64,000 nt of DNA from Nitratireductor aquimarinus (GCF_046773475.1 NZ_CP177239.1:2480001-2544000); one strand, 5' to 3'; numbered from the stretch's first letter, positions 34,108-43,045 are shown. Numbers and translations: made by a program. The notes: generated by a model from the sequence alone, not told the origin.

Positions 34108-34272
34108 ATGTCCGCACGCAGCTTCATGTCTGGAATCGGTGAATTTTTCGGCGTTATCGAAAGCGCGGTCGCCGTATCGTCCGCAGTCCGCAATCGCCGT
34201 CGCGCACCGGATGCCGATTTGCGCCGTCTCGGCATTGATCCCGAGCAGTTTTACGCCACGCGCAACCGTTAA
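34108..34272 (+). CDS. Small basic protein of 54 residues, function unknown
   Basis: A short plus-strand gene, MSARSFMSGIGEFFG... ending YATRNR. It has a good ribosome site (GAAGGAG, 7 bases before ATG 34108) and a TAA stop. The N-terminal half is amphipathic (FFGVIESAVAVSSAV). The basic RNRRRAP is followed by LRRLGIDPEQFYA, a pattern reminiscent of the small DUF1127-like proteins of Alphaproteobacteria (weak, by eye). It lies alone between the rimP leader and a family B repeat. Function cannot be assigned; coding status rests on the ribosome site, start, stop and residue composition. Confidence 0.6.
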   Translation: MSARSFMSGIGEFFGVIESAVAVSSAVRNRRRAPDADLRRLGIDPEQFYATRNR

Positions 34273-34303
34273 GAATGCGGCCGTTCAGGCCTGTTACCCT
34301 GTG

Positions 34304-34405
34304 CTAGAGCATTTCCGCTTTTCGTTGAAACGCGAAAATGCCCTGACTCATTGTCTTTACGCAATTCCGGACGGAAAACCGGTTCCCACTTTGCCTGGAA
34401 TTGCT
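34304..34405. repeat. Palindromic repeat family B, copy 2
   Basis: The core 34361-34404 differs by one base from 17328-17371. The left edge begins CTAGAGC. It lies between the 54-residue gene and the trmB stop, and is not part of a coding region. Confidence 0.85.
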
Positions 34406-34463
34406 GCCGGTCAGGCGACACCACCTGGCGGCACAATGCTCACGGGCCTGAGAATGGCCCAGC

Positions 34464-35168
34464 CTAGACCCTGAGAAAAGTGAGATAGGCAGGCGTTCTG
34501 CCCTCACGGATGGCTTTCGCCTCGTAACGCGTTCCCGGCCAGCCTTCATAGGGCTCGCGCCAGTCATCCGCACTCTGCGCCGGCCAGGTGAAAGCCGGAT
34601 GCGCATCGCAGTGCAGCAAGGTCCAGTCGACATAGGTGTCGATATCGGACGCAAACCGGAACCGGCCACCGGGTTTCAGCACGCGTGCGAACCGGTCCAG
34701 ATTGACCGAATTCACGAACCGCCGCTTCCAGTGCTTCTTCTTCGGCCACGGGTCGGGATAAAGCAGATCGATCCCGCTTATGGACGCCTCGGGAAGCCAG
34801 TCCAGAAGCTCCGTCGCGTCATCATTGTAAATCCGCAGATTGGACGGTACGCCGCCGGCCTCATCGACCGCCGAGGCCAGCTTGGCCATGCCGTTGACGA
34901 AGGGCTCCACACCGATGAAACCGCTCTGTGGATGACGCGCCAGCTCGCTAAGCAGGTGCTCGCCACCGCCGAAACCGATCTCCAGCCGCACATTTTCGAC
35001 CGAACCGGGAAAAAGCGCCCGCACATCGGCAGGCGTCGCCTCACCCAGATCGATCAATGCGCCGTCCAGAAGGGCGGCAAGGGCTGCGTCCTGCTTGGGA
35101 CGCAGCCGCTTTCCGTGACGACGGCCGAAAAAGGCTTCCGTTGATCGTGTGCGCCGCTCTTCAGCCAT
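34464..35168 (-). CDS. trmB: tRNA (guanine-N7-)-methyltransferase
   Basis: SAM-dependent enzyme that makes m7G46 in tRNAs, 234 residues. The SAM loop LEIGFGGGEHLLSEL, the IGVEPFVNGMAKL strand and the TrmB-defining DLLYPDPWPKKKHWKRRFV are present, followed by the C-terminal TRYEAKAIREGR. Start ATG 35168 begins MAEERRTR; the frame is open to 35192. It follows metK by 32 bases and is the last gene of the long minus-strand string from tsaB to trmB. Confidence 0.95.
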   Translation of the reverse strand: MAEERRTRSTEAFFGRRHGKRLRPKQDAALAALLDGALIDLGEATPADVRALFPGSVENVRLEIGFGGGEHLLSELARHPQSGFIGVEPFVNGMAKLASAVDEAGGVPSNLRIYNDDATELLDWLPEASISGIDLLYPDPWPKKKHWKRRFVNSVNLDRFARVLKPGGRFRFASDIDTYVDWTLLHCDAHPAFTWPAQSADDWREPYEGWPGTRYEAKAIREGRTPAYLTFLRV

Positions 35169-35200
35169 GTGTCGTTCCGAAAAATCCAGCAAAAGCCGCC

Positions 35201-36481
35201 TTAAGCGGCTTTTGCGACTGCCTGCTTGAGAGCCTTCACCAGATCGGTGCGCTCCCAGGAGAACGAACCGTCACGCCCTGCCTTGCGACCGAAATGACCA
35301 TAGGCTGCGGTCTTGGCGTAGATCGGGCGGTTCAGGTCGAGATGACGGCGAATGCCGCTCGGCGACAGATCCATCACCTCACGGATTGCCACTTCCAGCT
35401 CCTCCTCGGAGACGCGGCCTGTGCCATGCAGATCCACATAGACCGACAGGGGCTGGGCAACGCCGATGGCGTAGGAAAGCTGGATGGTGCAACGCTCGGC
35501 AAGATTGGCCGCAACGACATTCTTCGCCAGGTAACGCGCGGCGTAAGCTGCGGAACGGTCCACCTTGGTGGTGTCCTTGCCGGAGAACGCGCCGCCGCCA
35601 TGGGGCGCTGCGCCGCCATAGGTGTCGACGATGATCTTGCGGCCGGTGAGACCTGCATCGCCGTCCGGGCCGCCAATGACGAACTTGCCGGTCGGGTTGA
35701 TGTACCAGTTGCAGTCAGCCGCAATCTCGATGCCGCCGGAAGAAAGCGCCTCATGAATGTAAGGCTCGACGACTTCACGCACCTTGGCGCTGTTCCAGGA
35801 CGGATCGAGATGCTGGGTGGACAGAACGATTTCCGTCACTTCCTTGGGCATGCCATCCACGTAACGGACGGTAACCTGCGCCTTCGCATCCGGGCCAAGC
35901 TTGCCGGCATCGCCTTCACCCGCCTTGCGGGCATCGGCCAGAAGCTGAAGGATCTTGTGCGAATAGTAGATCGGCGCCGGCATCAGGTCCGGCGTCTCGC
36001 GGCAGGCGTAACCGAACATGATGCCCTGGTCGCCAGCGCCTTCTTCGCCCTGACGGTCGGCGGCATTGTCGACGCCCTGGCCGATGTCGGGAGACTGGCC
36101 GTGCAGCAGCACGTCGATCTTCGCGGTCTTCCAGTGAAAACCGTCCTGCTCATAGCCAATGGCGCGGATTGCGCGGCGCGCAGCCGAACGGAAGCGCGAC
36201 GGGTTGATCAGCGGATTGCCCTGGGAATCCGTGGCGATCTCGCCGGTCTGCTTGTCCCGCTTGAGCAGCGTCTCGGGGACGCGAACCTCACCGGCGATCA
36301 CGACGCGGTTGGTCGTGGCCAGCGTTTCGCACGCAACACGGACCTTCCACGGATCCATGCCGCACTTCTTGGCTTCCCGATAGACCAGATCGACGATCTC
36401 GTCCGAGATGCGATCACACACCTTGTCCGGATGGCCTTCGGAAACGGATTCACTTGTAAAGAGATAGTTCTTGCGCGCCAC
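35201..36481 (-). CDS. metK: S-adenosylmethionine synthetase
   Basis: Makes SAM from methionine and ATP, 426 residues from a GTG start at 36481. That start gives VARKNYLFTSESVSEGHPDKV, with the ATP-binding SEGHPDK, and has GAGGGG upstream; a longer frame to 36511 is unlikely. The two family signatures are present: GAGDQGIMFGYA, and GGGAFSGKDTTKVDRS with Thr where Pro is usual. Alphaproteobacterial MetK carries an insertion that accounts for the length above E. coli's 384. trmB follows. praR lies upstream, separated by a terminator (36586-36617), so metK has its own promoter. Confidence 0.96.
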   Translation of the reverse strand: MARKNYLFTSESVSEGHPDKVCDRISDEIVDLVYREAKKCGMDPWKVRVACETLATTNRVVIAGEVRVPETLLKRDKQTGEIATDSQGNPLINPSRFRSAARRAIRAIGYEQDGFHWKTAKIDVLLHGQSPDIGQGVDNAADRQGEEGAGDQGIMFGYACRETPDLMPAPIYYSHKILQLLADARKAGEGDAGKLGPDAKAQVTVRYVDGMPKEVTEIVLSTQHLDPSWNSAKVREVVEPYIHEALSSGGIEIAADCNWYINPTGKFVIGGPDGDAGLTGRKIIVDTYGGAAPHGGGAFSGKDTTKVDRSAAYAARYLAKNVVAANLAERCTIQLSYAIGVAQPLSVYVDLHGTGRVSEEELEVAIREVMDLSPSGIRRHLDLNRPIYAKTAAYGHFGRKAGRDGSFSWERTDLVKALKQAVAKAA

Positions 36482-36585
36482 GGGTATCCCCTCTGAGAAG
36501 AAGCCGGTCAATATGCCGGCAACAGGCGCCCCCTGTTAGCCAAGCTCTGCCTCAAACGTCAAGCAAAACGGCGGTCACACGAGTC

Positions 36586-36617
36586 AAAACGGGGAGTGGA
36601 CATACGCCCACTCCCCG
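36586..36617 (-). terminator. Terminator of praR
   Basis: A strong stem (CGGGGAGTGG with CCACTCCCCG in minus-strand RNA) followed by TTTT, 57 bases past the praR-like stop. It separates praR from metK. Confidence 0.82.
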
Positions 36618-36673
36618 CACCTGGGTCGTGATCAATCCATCGAACTGTTTGAATGGATGAGATCGAGCCTGGC

Positions 36674-37087
36674 TCAATCCTGGTTTTCGGTGGCCAGAAC
36701 CTTGACGAGGTCAATGACCCGCCGGCGGACCTTGGGGTCCGAAATTTTCACGAAAGCACGATTCAGCTGAACGCCTTCGCTGCTGTTGAGGAAGTCTACA
36801 ACGAAGTCGGCGCTCTCCTCGCCCATGCCCTTCGCGGACTCCGTGTCTTCGCCCGGTGCGCCCTCAAAGAAAAACGACACCGGCGCGCTTAAGACCGAAG
36901 CAATGGCCTGAAGCCGGCTCGCACCGACGCGGTTTGTGCCCTTCTCGTATTTCTGAATTTGTTGAAACGTTATGCCCAGACTCTCGCCAAGTTTCTCCTG
37001 GCTCATACCAAGCATGTTTCTACGAAGCCTGATCCGACCACCAACATGAATATCGATCGGATTCGGTTTTTTCTTGTTTTTGTTCAT
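36674..37087 (-). CDS. praR: XRE-family regulator, PraR-like
   Basis: A DNA-binding regulator of 137 residues with one Cro/CI-type helix-turn-helix: VGGRIRLRRNMLGMSQEKLGESLGITFQQIQKYEKGTNRVGASRLQ in overall order, then VPVSFFFE-like APVSFFFEG. This matches the rhizobial PraR/SinR-like group, which controls adhesion, biofilm and quorum sensing in rhizobia (established for PraR in R. leguminosarum and A. caulinodans). The ATG at 37087 has GAGGGAAG upstream. The position beside metK and lnt is the usual one. A 13-base motif upstream (37197-37209) recurs before lnt. Confidence 0.88.
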   Translation of the reverse strand: MNKNKKKPNPIDIHVGGRIRLRRNMLGMSQEKLGESLGITFQQIQKYEKGTNRVGASRLQAIASVLSAPVSFFFEGAPGEDTESAKGMGEESADFVVDFLNSSEGVQLNRAFVKISDPKVRRRVIDLVKVLATENQD

Positions 37088-37196
37088 CACTTCCCTCGCC
37101 ATCCGGCACGGGGTTGCCATTGACCGACGTACCAGCCCGACTCACAGAGCCCCAAGCCTGCGAAAATCGAACTGCGATGTAGTCGGCTTATGCACT

Positions 37197-37209
37197 ATGC
37201 GTAGCTGAA
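37197..37209 (-). promoter_or_regulatory. Shared 13-base motif upstream of praR
   Basis: ATGCGTAGCTGAA on the plus strand, matching 12 of 13 bases of 38828-38840 upstream of lnt. It could be an operator for PraR or a shared promoter element. Confidence 0.3.
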
Positions 37210-37219
37210 AGGGGCGATG

Positions 37220-38803
37220 TCAATTCGCCCTCAGCCGCCGAACAATACTTGACATCAAAAGCAGGAACCCAAAACCAAACGCGATAAACAGCCAGTTGGT
37301 TCCCGGTTTTAAAAATTTAAATTGATTATTTCTATCGAGGGGGACCGCGACGTCCATAACACCGACGACATTCAGGTCGAATGCATCGACTATGCGGCCC
37401 GTTGAATCCACCACGGCCGAGATGCCTGAATTGGCCGAACGCACCAGTGGAACGCCGTTTTCGATTGCGCGCAGGCGTGCCTGGCGGAAGTGCTGATAGG
37501 GCCCCGGCGACACGCCGAACCATGCATCATTGGTGACGTTCAGAAGGACATCCGCCTTCTCTGCAGCGCCATCGACAAGCCACGGGAAAATGATTTCATA
37601 GCAAACAAAAGGTAAAGCATTAACATCCGAATTGAGCGAGATCGCGTGCCGGGATCCGCCGGCGGTAAACGGCCCTGCCGACTGCACGAGCTCTTCAATT
37701 CCAAGCTTATTCAACAAGTTGGCAAGCGGCACATATTCGCCGAACGGCACCAGATGCACCTTGTCGACCGCATCCAGGATAGAACCGTCCGGGCCGATCG
37801 CCACCACCGAATTGTAATAGCGCGTCGCGGCCAGCGTTTCGCCTGGCTCCGAGCGCACCGCCCCGGTGATCAGGATCTGCCCATCACCCAGAAGGTCGCC
37901 CAGTTCCGCCAGCGCTTCGGGGCGATCGGTGAACAGGAAAGGCACCGCAGTCTCGGGCCAGATGATGACGCTTGGCTTTGGTGCGCCGTCGATTGCCGGC
38001 TGACGGGACAGGCTCAGCAGCAGATCGAAGATGCGCGCCTGCTCCTCGGCATCCCATTTCTCGGTCTGCATTATTGACGGCTGGACCATGCGCACGGCGA
38101 TGGTCTTCTCGACGTCACTGGAAGTAGAAAGACTTATGTATCCATAGACCAAATGTATAGCGACAAGACCAATTGCAATACTCATGCCTGCGAAGAGATG
38201 ACGCCGTGTGCCAAGCAATGCGGGCATGGAAAATACAAGGACTGAAAGGAAATTCATCCCGGCTAATCCAACCAGCTTAGCCGATTGCATCGTGAGCAAA
38301 GTCGGCATGGCGGCATAACCAATTGCATGCCACGGAAAGCCCGTCAGGACGACGCTTCTAATCCATTCGATGACACCGAAAGCAAAGGCGAGAGCAACGA
38401 GCCTGAAAATTCCGTCCGACCAGAATGATCGCGCAAGCGCTGCAGCCAATCCGTAAAAGACAGCAAGAACTGCCGGCAGTCCGACGACAGCAAATGGCAG
38501 GAGCCAGGCAAAGTTCTCTGCTTCCACCAGCAACGCATTGCCGATCCACCAGAGCCCGAACAGAAAATAGCCGAAGCCGAACCACCAACCGATTTTGAAT
38601 GCCGGCAGCAGCCGCGCCAGAAGCCCCCGACCGTCGCCAACCGCGCCATCGAGAAGCCAGACAAGAATCGGGAAAGAAACAAAGCAGGCGGCGAAAAAAT
38701 CAAACGGCGGCTGCGCAAATGCAGCCAGCCCGCCGGCCAAAAGTGCGACAAAATAGCGCCGCCATCCGCTAAGCAAAATCAGCCGTCCGGCGACGCTTTC
38801 CAT
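37220..38803 (-). CDS. lnt: Apolipoprotein N-acyltransferase
   Basis: Adds the third acyl chain to lipoproteins at the inner membrane, 527 residues. An N-terminal set of about six membrane helices is followed by a nitrilase-like domain with the catalytic Glu in WPETAVPFL, Lys in DKVHLVPFGEYVPL and Cys in FVCYEIIFPWL, then a C-terminal helix. It acts on CpaD and other lipoproteins. The ATG at 38803 is preferred over TTG 38806. It sits downstream of corC, with a large hairpin (38847-38884) between. Confidence 0.94.
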   Translation of the reverse strand: MESVAGRLILLSGWRRYFVALLAGGLAAFAQPPFDFFAACFVSFPILVWLLDGAVGDGRGLLARLLPAFKIGWWFGFGYFLFGLWWIGNALLVEAENFAWLLPFAVVGLPAVLAVFYGLAAALARSFWSDGIFRLVALAFAFGVIEWIRSVVLTGFPWHAIGYAAMPTLLTMQSAKLVGLAGMNFLSVLVFSMPALLGTRRHLFAGMSIAIGLVAIHLVYGYISLSTSSDVEKTIAVRMVQPSIMQTEKWDAEEQARIFDLLLSLSRQPAIDGAPKPSVIIWPETAVPFLFTDRPEALAELGDLLGDGQILITGAVRSEPGETLAATRYYNSVVAIGPDGSILDAVDKVHLVPFGEYVPLANLLNKLGIEELVQSAGPFTAGGSRHAISLNSDVNALPFVCYEIIFPWLVDGAAEKADVLLNVTNDAWFGVSPGPYQHFRQARLRAIENGVPLVRSANSGISAVVDSTGRIVDAFDLNVVGVMDVAVPLDRNNQFKFLKPGTNWLFIAFGFGFLLLMSSIVRRLRAN

Positions 38804-38827
38804 CAAACCACCCGCGCAACACGAATC

Positions 38828-38840
38828 ATACGTAGCTGAA
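38828..38840 (-). promoter_or_regulatory. Shared 13-base motif upstream of lnt
   Basis: ATACGTAGCTGAA on the plus strand, 25-37 bases before the lnt start; see 37197-37209. Confidence 0.3.
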
Positions 38841-38846
38841 GTATCT

Positions 38847-38884
38847 ACAGTTTGCCGAGGTTTGAAACCGTTTCGGCAAACTGT
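38847..38884 (-). other. Large hairpin between corC and lnt
   Basis: ACAGTTTGCCGA pairs perfectly with TCGGCAAACTGT (12 bp) and the loop itself contains GGTTT/AAACC. No T-run follows. It may end or process corC mRNA. Confidence 0.6.
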
Positions 38885-38926
38885 TTCGTGTGCATAAGGG
38901 CCTGTTTCAGGGGGAAAACGCGGTGG

Positions 38927-39997
38927 TCAGGAGGCCTGATCCACCCCGTTTTCGGGCGCGCGCGTGGCACGCCGACGCCGCTCAGCCGCCCGATTGTGTA
39001 CAATACGGACACGTTTGACACGGCGCGGATCGGCATCGAGCACCTGGAATTCAAAGCCCGGGATGGCCTGCACGACTTCGCCACGCGCGGGCACGCGGCC
39101 CAGCGTGTTGAAGATCACACCGCCAATCGTGTCCACGTCCTCGGAGTGCTCCTCGGCGTGGAACTCGTCGCCGATCACCTCCGCGACGTCCTCGATCTCC
39201 GCCTTGGCGTCCACGACAAACGCATCCTCGCCGATCTGCTCGATCAGCGGGGCGTCGTCATCGTGCTCGTCCTCGATATCGCCGACAACCATTTCGACAA
39301 TGTCTTCCAGCGATACGAGACCGTCGGTGCCGCCATACTCATCGATGACGAGCGCCATCTGCGTGCGGGAGGCCTGCATGCGCGCCATCAGGTCGGACGC
39401 CAGCATGGACGGCGGGACGAACAGGATCGAGCGCAGAAGGCTGAGATCGCCGATCGTGCGATCCAGATCCACCTTTGCGAGGTCAAAAGCCACCGGTTCC
39501 GGGGTTTTGCGGCTGCGGCTTCTCTTCGCACGCGCGGTCTTGGTGATGTGGCTGACCACATCACGAATGTGCACCATGCCGCGCGGATCATCCAGCGTCT
39601 CGCCATAGACCGGCATGCGGGAATGTCCGGACTTCTCAAACGCGTTGAGCAGTTCGCCAAGCGTGGTGCCGAGTTCGATGGCTTCGATATCGGCGCGCGG
39701 CACCATCACATCCTCGACGCGTAGTTCGCGCAGCCTCAGGATGTTCTTGAGCATCGCCCGTTCGCCGGGCGAGAAGGCAGCAGTGTCGTGGGTCTGCTCG
39801 TCGAGCGCGTCTGCAAGGTCTTCGCGGATCGAAGATCCGTTTCGAATGCCAAGTGCAGCCATCATTCTCTCCCAGAGGGACAGGCGGCTTCCGGAGCTTC
39901 GCGGGGGAGGTCTACTAGCCCCCTCTTCCCCCTCCTCGGGGGATCTCGTCTCGCCTCCAGGCGCGTCGCCTGTTGCGATCATCGTGTTTTCTGTCAT
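38927..39997 (-). CDS. corC: CorC/HlyC-family protein with CBS domains
   Basis: A soluble or membrane-associated protein of 356 residues, linked in the family to Mg/Co resistance. A variable N-terminal part is followed by a CBS pair (VEDVMVPRADIEAIELGTTLGELL; ASRTQMALVIDEYGGTDGLVSLEDIVEMVVGDIEDEHD). A C-terminal CorC_HlyC domain follows (DAFVVDAKAEIEDVAEVIG, GGVIFNTLGRVPARGEVV). No membrane helices are present, unlike the DUF21-containing relatives. It follows ybeY by 27 bases, the conserved ybeY-corC-lnt order. Confidence 0.92.
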   Translation of the reverse strand: MTENTMIATGDAPGGETRSPEEGEEGASRPPPRSSGSRLSLWERMMAALGIRNGSSIREDLADALDEQTHDTAAFSPGERAMLKNILRLRELRVEDVMVPRADIEAIELGTTLGELLNAFEKSGHSRMPVYGETLDDPRGMVHIRDVVSHITKTARAKRSRSRKTPEPVAFDLAKVDLDRTIGDLSLLRSILFVPPSMLASDLMARMQASRTQMALVIDEYGGTDGLVSLEDIVEMVVGDIEDEHDDDAPLIEQIGEDAFVVDAKAEIEDVAEVIGDEFHAEEHSEDVDTIGGVIFNTLGRVPARGEVVQAIPGFEFQVLDADPRRVKRVRIVHNRAAERRRRATRAPENGVDQAS

Positions 39998-40024
39998 GGC
40001 CGTTTGTTCAATTGAGACCTTCAG

Positions 40025-40528
40025 TTAGGCATAGGGATCATCAATGGCAAGGGTCTGCAACGCTTTGCGTTCCAGATCTTCCATCTCTTCCGCCTCTTCA
40101 TCGGTCTCATGATCATATCCCATGATATGCAAAAAACCGTGAATGATGAGGTGGGTGAGGTGATGATCGAACGTTTTCGCCTCTTCCGCCGCTTCGCGCG
40201 CAACGGTTTCATGGGCGATGATGATGTCGCCGAGAGGCGGCAGTTCCGGTCCCGGATTGATCATGTCGGGGGCCGGAAACGAAAGCACGTTGGTCGGCTT
40301 GTCCTTGCCGCGCCATTCGCGATTGAGAACGCGGATCTCGGCGTCGCCCGTAAACAGCAGGCTCACCGCGCCACTCTCGTCGGGCTGAAGCGCGATTGTC
40401 GCGGCCGCAGCCCCGATGGCGCGCTCGGCCAGCGCCTGAAGCGCGGCCTCAGGCGCCCAGTCACCGGCTTCAACGGTGATTTCAATCTCGATTGCCGGCA
40501 TATCACCGGCAGGGGAAACTTCAGTCAT
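40025..40528 (-). CDS. ybeY: Endoribonuclease YbeY
   Basis: Zinc-dependent endoribonuclease for 16S rRNA 3'-end maturation and ribosome quality control, 167 residues. The metal-binding motif HGFLHIMGYDH (the HGxLHLxGYDH signature) is intact, preceded by DKPTNVLSFP and LGDIIIAHETV. Start ATG 40528 begins MTEVSPAGDMPAIEI. It follows phoH by 13 bases, and corC comes next. The pairing with PhoH-like ATPase is conserved in most bacteria and suggests a shared RNA role. Confidence 0.96.
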   Translation of the reverse strand: MTEVSPAGDMPAIEIEITVEAGDWAPEAALQALAERAIGAAAATIALQPDESGAVSLLFTGDAEIRVLNREWRGKDKPTNVLSFPAPDMINPGPELPPLGDIIIAHETVAREAAEEAKTFDHHLTHLIIHGFLHIMGYDHETDEEAEEMEDLERKALQTLAIDDPYA

Positions 40529-40541
40529 CGGCTTGTGCGGA

Positions 40542-41558
40542 TCAGTCCCGCGTCTTCTTGTCGTAGGCCCGGACAATGGCTGCCACCAGCGGATGGCGCA
40601 CCACATCCTTCTCTCCGAAGCGAACCGTAACGATGCCGGGCACGTCGCCCAGAACCTCGAGTGCTTCGACCAGGCCCGACTTGGTGTTGGGCGGCAGGTC
40701 GATCTGGCTCGGATCGCCGGTCACGATCATGCGCGCATTCTCGCCAAGCCGCGTCAGGAACATTTTCATCTGCATCGGCGTGGTGTTCTGCGCCTCATCG
40801 AGGATGACCACCGAATTGGCCAGCGTGCGGCCGCGCATGAAGGCGAGCGGCGCGATCTCGATCACGTCGGCTGCCAGCGCGCGCTCCACCTTTTCCGCCG
40901 GGATCATGTCGTATAGCGCGTCATAGAGCGGGCGCAGATAGGGGTCGACCTTCTCGCGCATGTCGCCGGGCAGGAAGCCCAGCCGCTCACCCGCCTCAAC
41001 CGCCGGGCGCGAGAGGATGATGCGATCCACAACGCCGCGCTCCAGAAGCATGGCGGCATAGGCGACGGCAAGGAAGGTCTTGCCCGTGCCGGCCGGCCCG
41101 ATGCCGAACACCAGCTCCGAACGCTCCAGAGCGCGCATATAGGCGTCCTGATTGGCCGAGCGGGCGTACACGGTGCGCTTGCGCGTGGAAATCTGCGCCG
41201 CGGCGAGCTTTCCCTTTGCCTCCATCGTCGGAAGGGTCAGCTGCTCATCGGCGGCAATGGCGAGGCGCACGGCCCCGTCCACGTCGGATGGAGCAAGCTC
41301 GGTGCCCTTCTGGAGAAGATCATAGAGATAGTCGAGCGCACGGCGCGCCTGCGCCGTTGCAACGCTGTCTCCCTTCACCGAGAGCTCATTGCCCTTGGAG
41401 CGAATGTCGACGCCAAGCCGCTGCTCGATCTGGGCCAGATTCTCGTCGAAAGGCCCGTAAAGGGCGCTGGCCAGCTTGTTGTCATCGAAGGTCAGCACGA
41501 TGTGCGCCATGTCCGACGCCCCGGAGGGCTGGTTCTTCAACTCAGTGCTGGCGGTCAA
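40542..41558 (-). CDS. phoH: PhoH-like ATPase
   Basis: P-loop ATPase of the PhoH/PhoL family, 338 residues. An N-terminal KH-like/R3H-type region (FDENLAQIEQRLGVDIRSKGNEL) precedes the ATPase with Walker A GIGPAGTGKTFLA and Walker B FVILDEAQN-like SVVILDEAQNTTPMQMKMFLTR. The family is implicated in RNA metabolism and is nearly always beside ybeY. The ATG at 41558 follows AGGGGCGC. miaB lies 11 bases upstream, so the genes are one transcript. Confidence 0.93.
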   Translation of the reverse strand: MTASTELKNQPSGASDMAHIVLTFDDNKLASALYGPFDENLAQIEQRLGVDIRSKGNELSVKGDSVATAQARRALDYLYDLLQKGTELAPSDVDGAVRLAIAADEQLTLPTMEAKGKLAAAQISTRKRTVYARSANQDAYMRALERSELVFGIGPAGTGKTFLAVAYAAMLLERGVVDRIILSRPAVEAGERLGFLPGDMREKVDPYLRPLYDALYDMIPAEKVERALAADVIEIAPLAFMRGRTLANSVVILDEAQNTTPMQMKMFLTRLGENARMIVTGDPSQIDLPPNTKSGLVEALEVLGDVPGIVTVRFGEKDVVRHPLVAAIVRAYDKKTRD

Positions 41559-41569
41559 GCGCCCCTCCT

Positions 41570-42982
41570 TTACAACACCGGTTCGGCAAACAGGCTGTTT
41601 GGTCCCGCTTCCGTGATTCTAACAGAAACAATGTCGCCGATTTCGCCGGCCTTTTCATCAACAATCACAGGCTGGAGCCATGGCGAACGCCCGACGCGCT
41701 GTCCCGGCTGACGGCCGGGCTTCTCCAGAAGCACGTCCATCTCACGACCGATCAGGCTTTTGGCAAAACCGCGCTGCTGCTCGATGAGCAGCGCCTGAAG
41801 CGCCTGAAGCCGCTCGTCCTTGACCGCCTCCGGCACCTGATCGCCAAGATCCGCACCCGGCGTTCCCGGCCGCGGCGAATATTTGAACGAAAAGGCCTGC
41901 GCATAGGTCACGTCGCGCACGAGCTGCATCGTGTCCTCGAAATCCTGATCCGTCTCGCCGGGGAAGCCGACGATGAAATCGCCCGACATGGCGATATCGG
42001 GACGCGCCGCGCGAATGCGGTCGATCAGGCGGCGGTAATCGTCGCCCGTGTGCTTGCGGTTCATGGCCTTGAGGATGCGGTCGGAGCCCGACTGAACCGG
42101 CAAATGCAGATAGGGCATCAGCTTGGGCAGATCGCGATGGGCCGCGATCAGCGCATCATCCATGTCGCGCGGATGGCTTGTCGTGTAGCGAAGCCGGTCA
42201 AGACCGGGGATTTCCGCCAGCCGGAACAGAAGCTCGCCGAGCCCCCATTCGCGGCCATCCGCGCCCTCGCCATGCCAGGCGTTGACGTTCTGGCCAAGCA
42301 GCGTGACTTCGCGCACGCCGCCCTCGGCAAGGCGCTCCGCCTCGGCAACGATCTGCGCCACCGGGCGCGACACTTCCGAACCGCGCGTATAGGGCACGAC
42401 GCAGAAGGTGCAGAACTTGTCGCAGCCTTCCTGCACGGTCAGAAACGCCGTCACGCCACGATTGCGCACCACGCGCTTCTGCGGCTGCGGCAGATGCTCG
42501 AACTTGTCTTCAATGGCGTATTCGGTCTCGACGACCTTCTCACCGCCGAGCGCGCGTTTCACCACCTTGGGCAGGCGATGATAGGTCTGCGGCCCGATCA
42601 CCAGATCGACGGCAGGCGCGCGGCGCAGGATTTCCTGCCCCTCGGCCTGCGCAACGCAACCGGCAACGCCGATCACCGTTTCGCGGCCAGCCTGGCTGCG
42701 CTCTTCCTTGAGCACGCGCAGACGACCCAGCTCCGAATACACCTTTTCCGCCGCCTTTTCGCGGATATGGCAGGTGTTGAGGAGAACGAGGTCCGCCTCT
42801 TCGATCTGGTCCGTTGGCGCATAGCCATCCGCCGCCAGCGCATCCGACATGCGCTGCGAATCGTAGACATTCATCTGGCAGCCGTAGGTTTTTACGAAAA
42901 CCTTCTTGTCGGCGGGGCGCATTTCGGATGCGTTGCCAGTGTTTTCGGTGCCGCCAATTTCCGGCGCGATATTCTCTTCCAT
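41570..42982 (-). CDS. miaB: tRNA-2-methylthio-N6-dimethylallyladenosine synthase
   Basis: Radical-SAM enzyme that makes ms2i6A37 in tRNAs, 470 residues. An N-terminal MTTase domain (KVFVKTYGCQMNVYDSQRM, LNTCHIREKAAEKV, VIGVAGCVAQAEG) carries three cysteines for one Fe-S cluster. The radical-SAM motif is CDKFCTFCVVPYTRG, and a C-terminal TRAM domain ends the protein. ATG 42982 begins MEENIAPEIGG. plsC lies upstream and phoH downstream; these genes share the common alpha-proteobacterial order. Confidence 0.97.
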   Translation of the reverse strand: MEENIAPEIGGTENTGNASEMRPADKKVFVKTYGCQMNVYDSQRMSDALAADGYAPTDQIEEADLVLLNTCHIREKAAEKVYSELGRLRVLKEERSQAGRETVIGVAGCVAQAEGQEILRRAPAVDLVIGPQTYHRLPKVVKRALGGEKVVETEYAIEDKFEHLPQPQKRVVRNRGVTAFLTVQEGCDKFCTFCVVPYTRGSEVSRPVAQIVAEAERLAEGGVREVTLLGQNVNAWHGEGADGREWGLGELLFRLAEIPGLDRLRYTTSHPRDMDDALIAAHRDLPKLMPYLHLPVQSGSDRILKAMNRKHTGDDYRRLIDRIRAARPDIAMSGDFIVGFPGETDQDFEDTMQLVRDVTYAQAFSFKYSPRPGTPGADLGDQVPEAVKDERLQALQALLIEQQRGFAKSLIGREMDVLLEKPGRQPGQRVGRSPWLQPVIVDEKAGEIGDIVSVRITEAGPNSLFAEPVL

Positions 42983-43045
42983 GCCGGTTTCCTAACGTTT
43001 TTGCGTGTCAAAAAACAGACGATTCTTCGCTGTGTGATGAATCCG

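Noticed and set aside
36482..36673. SAM riboswitch upstream of metK
   Set aside because: The gap shows only the praR terminator; the conserved cores of SAM riboswitches were not found.
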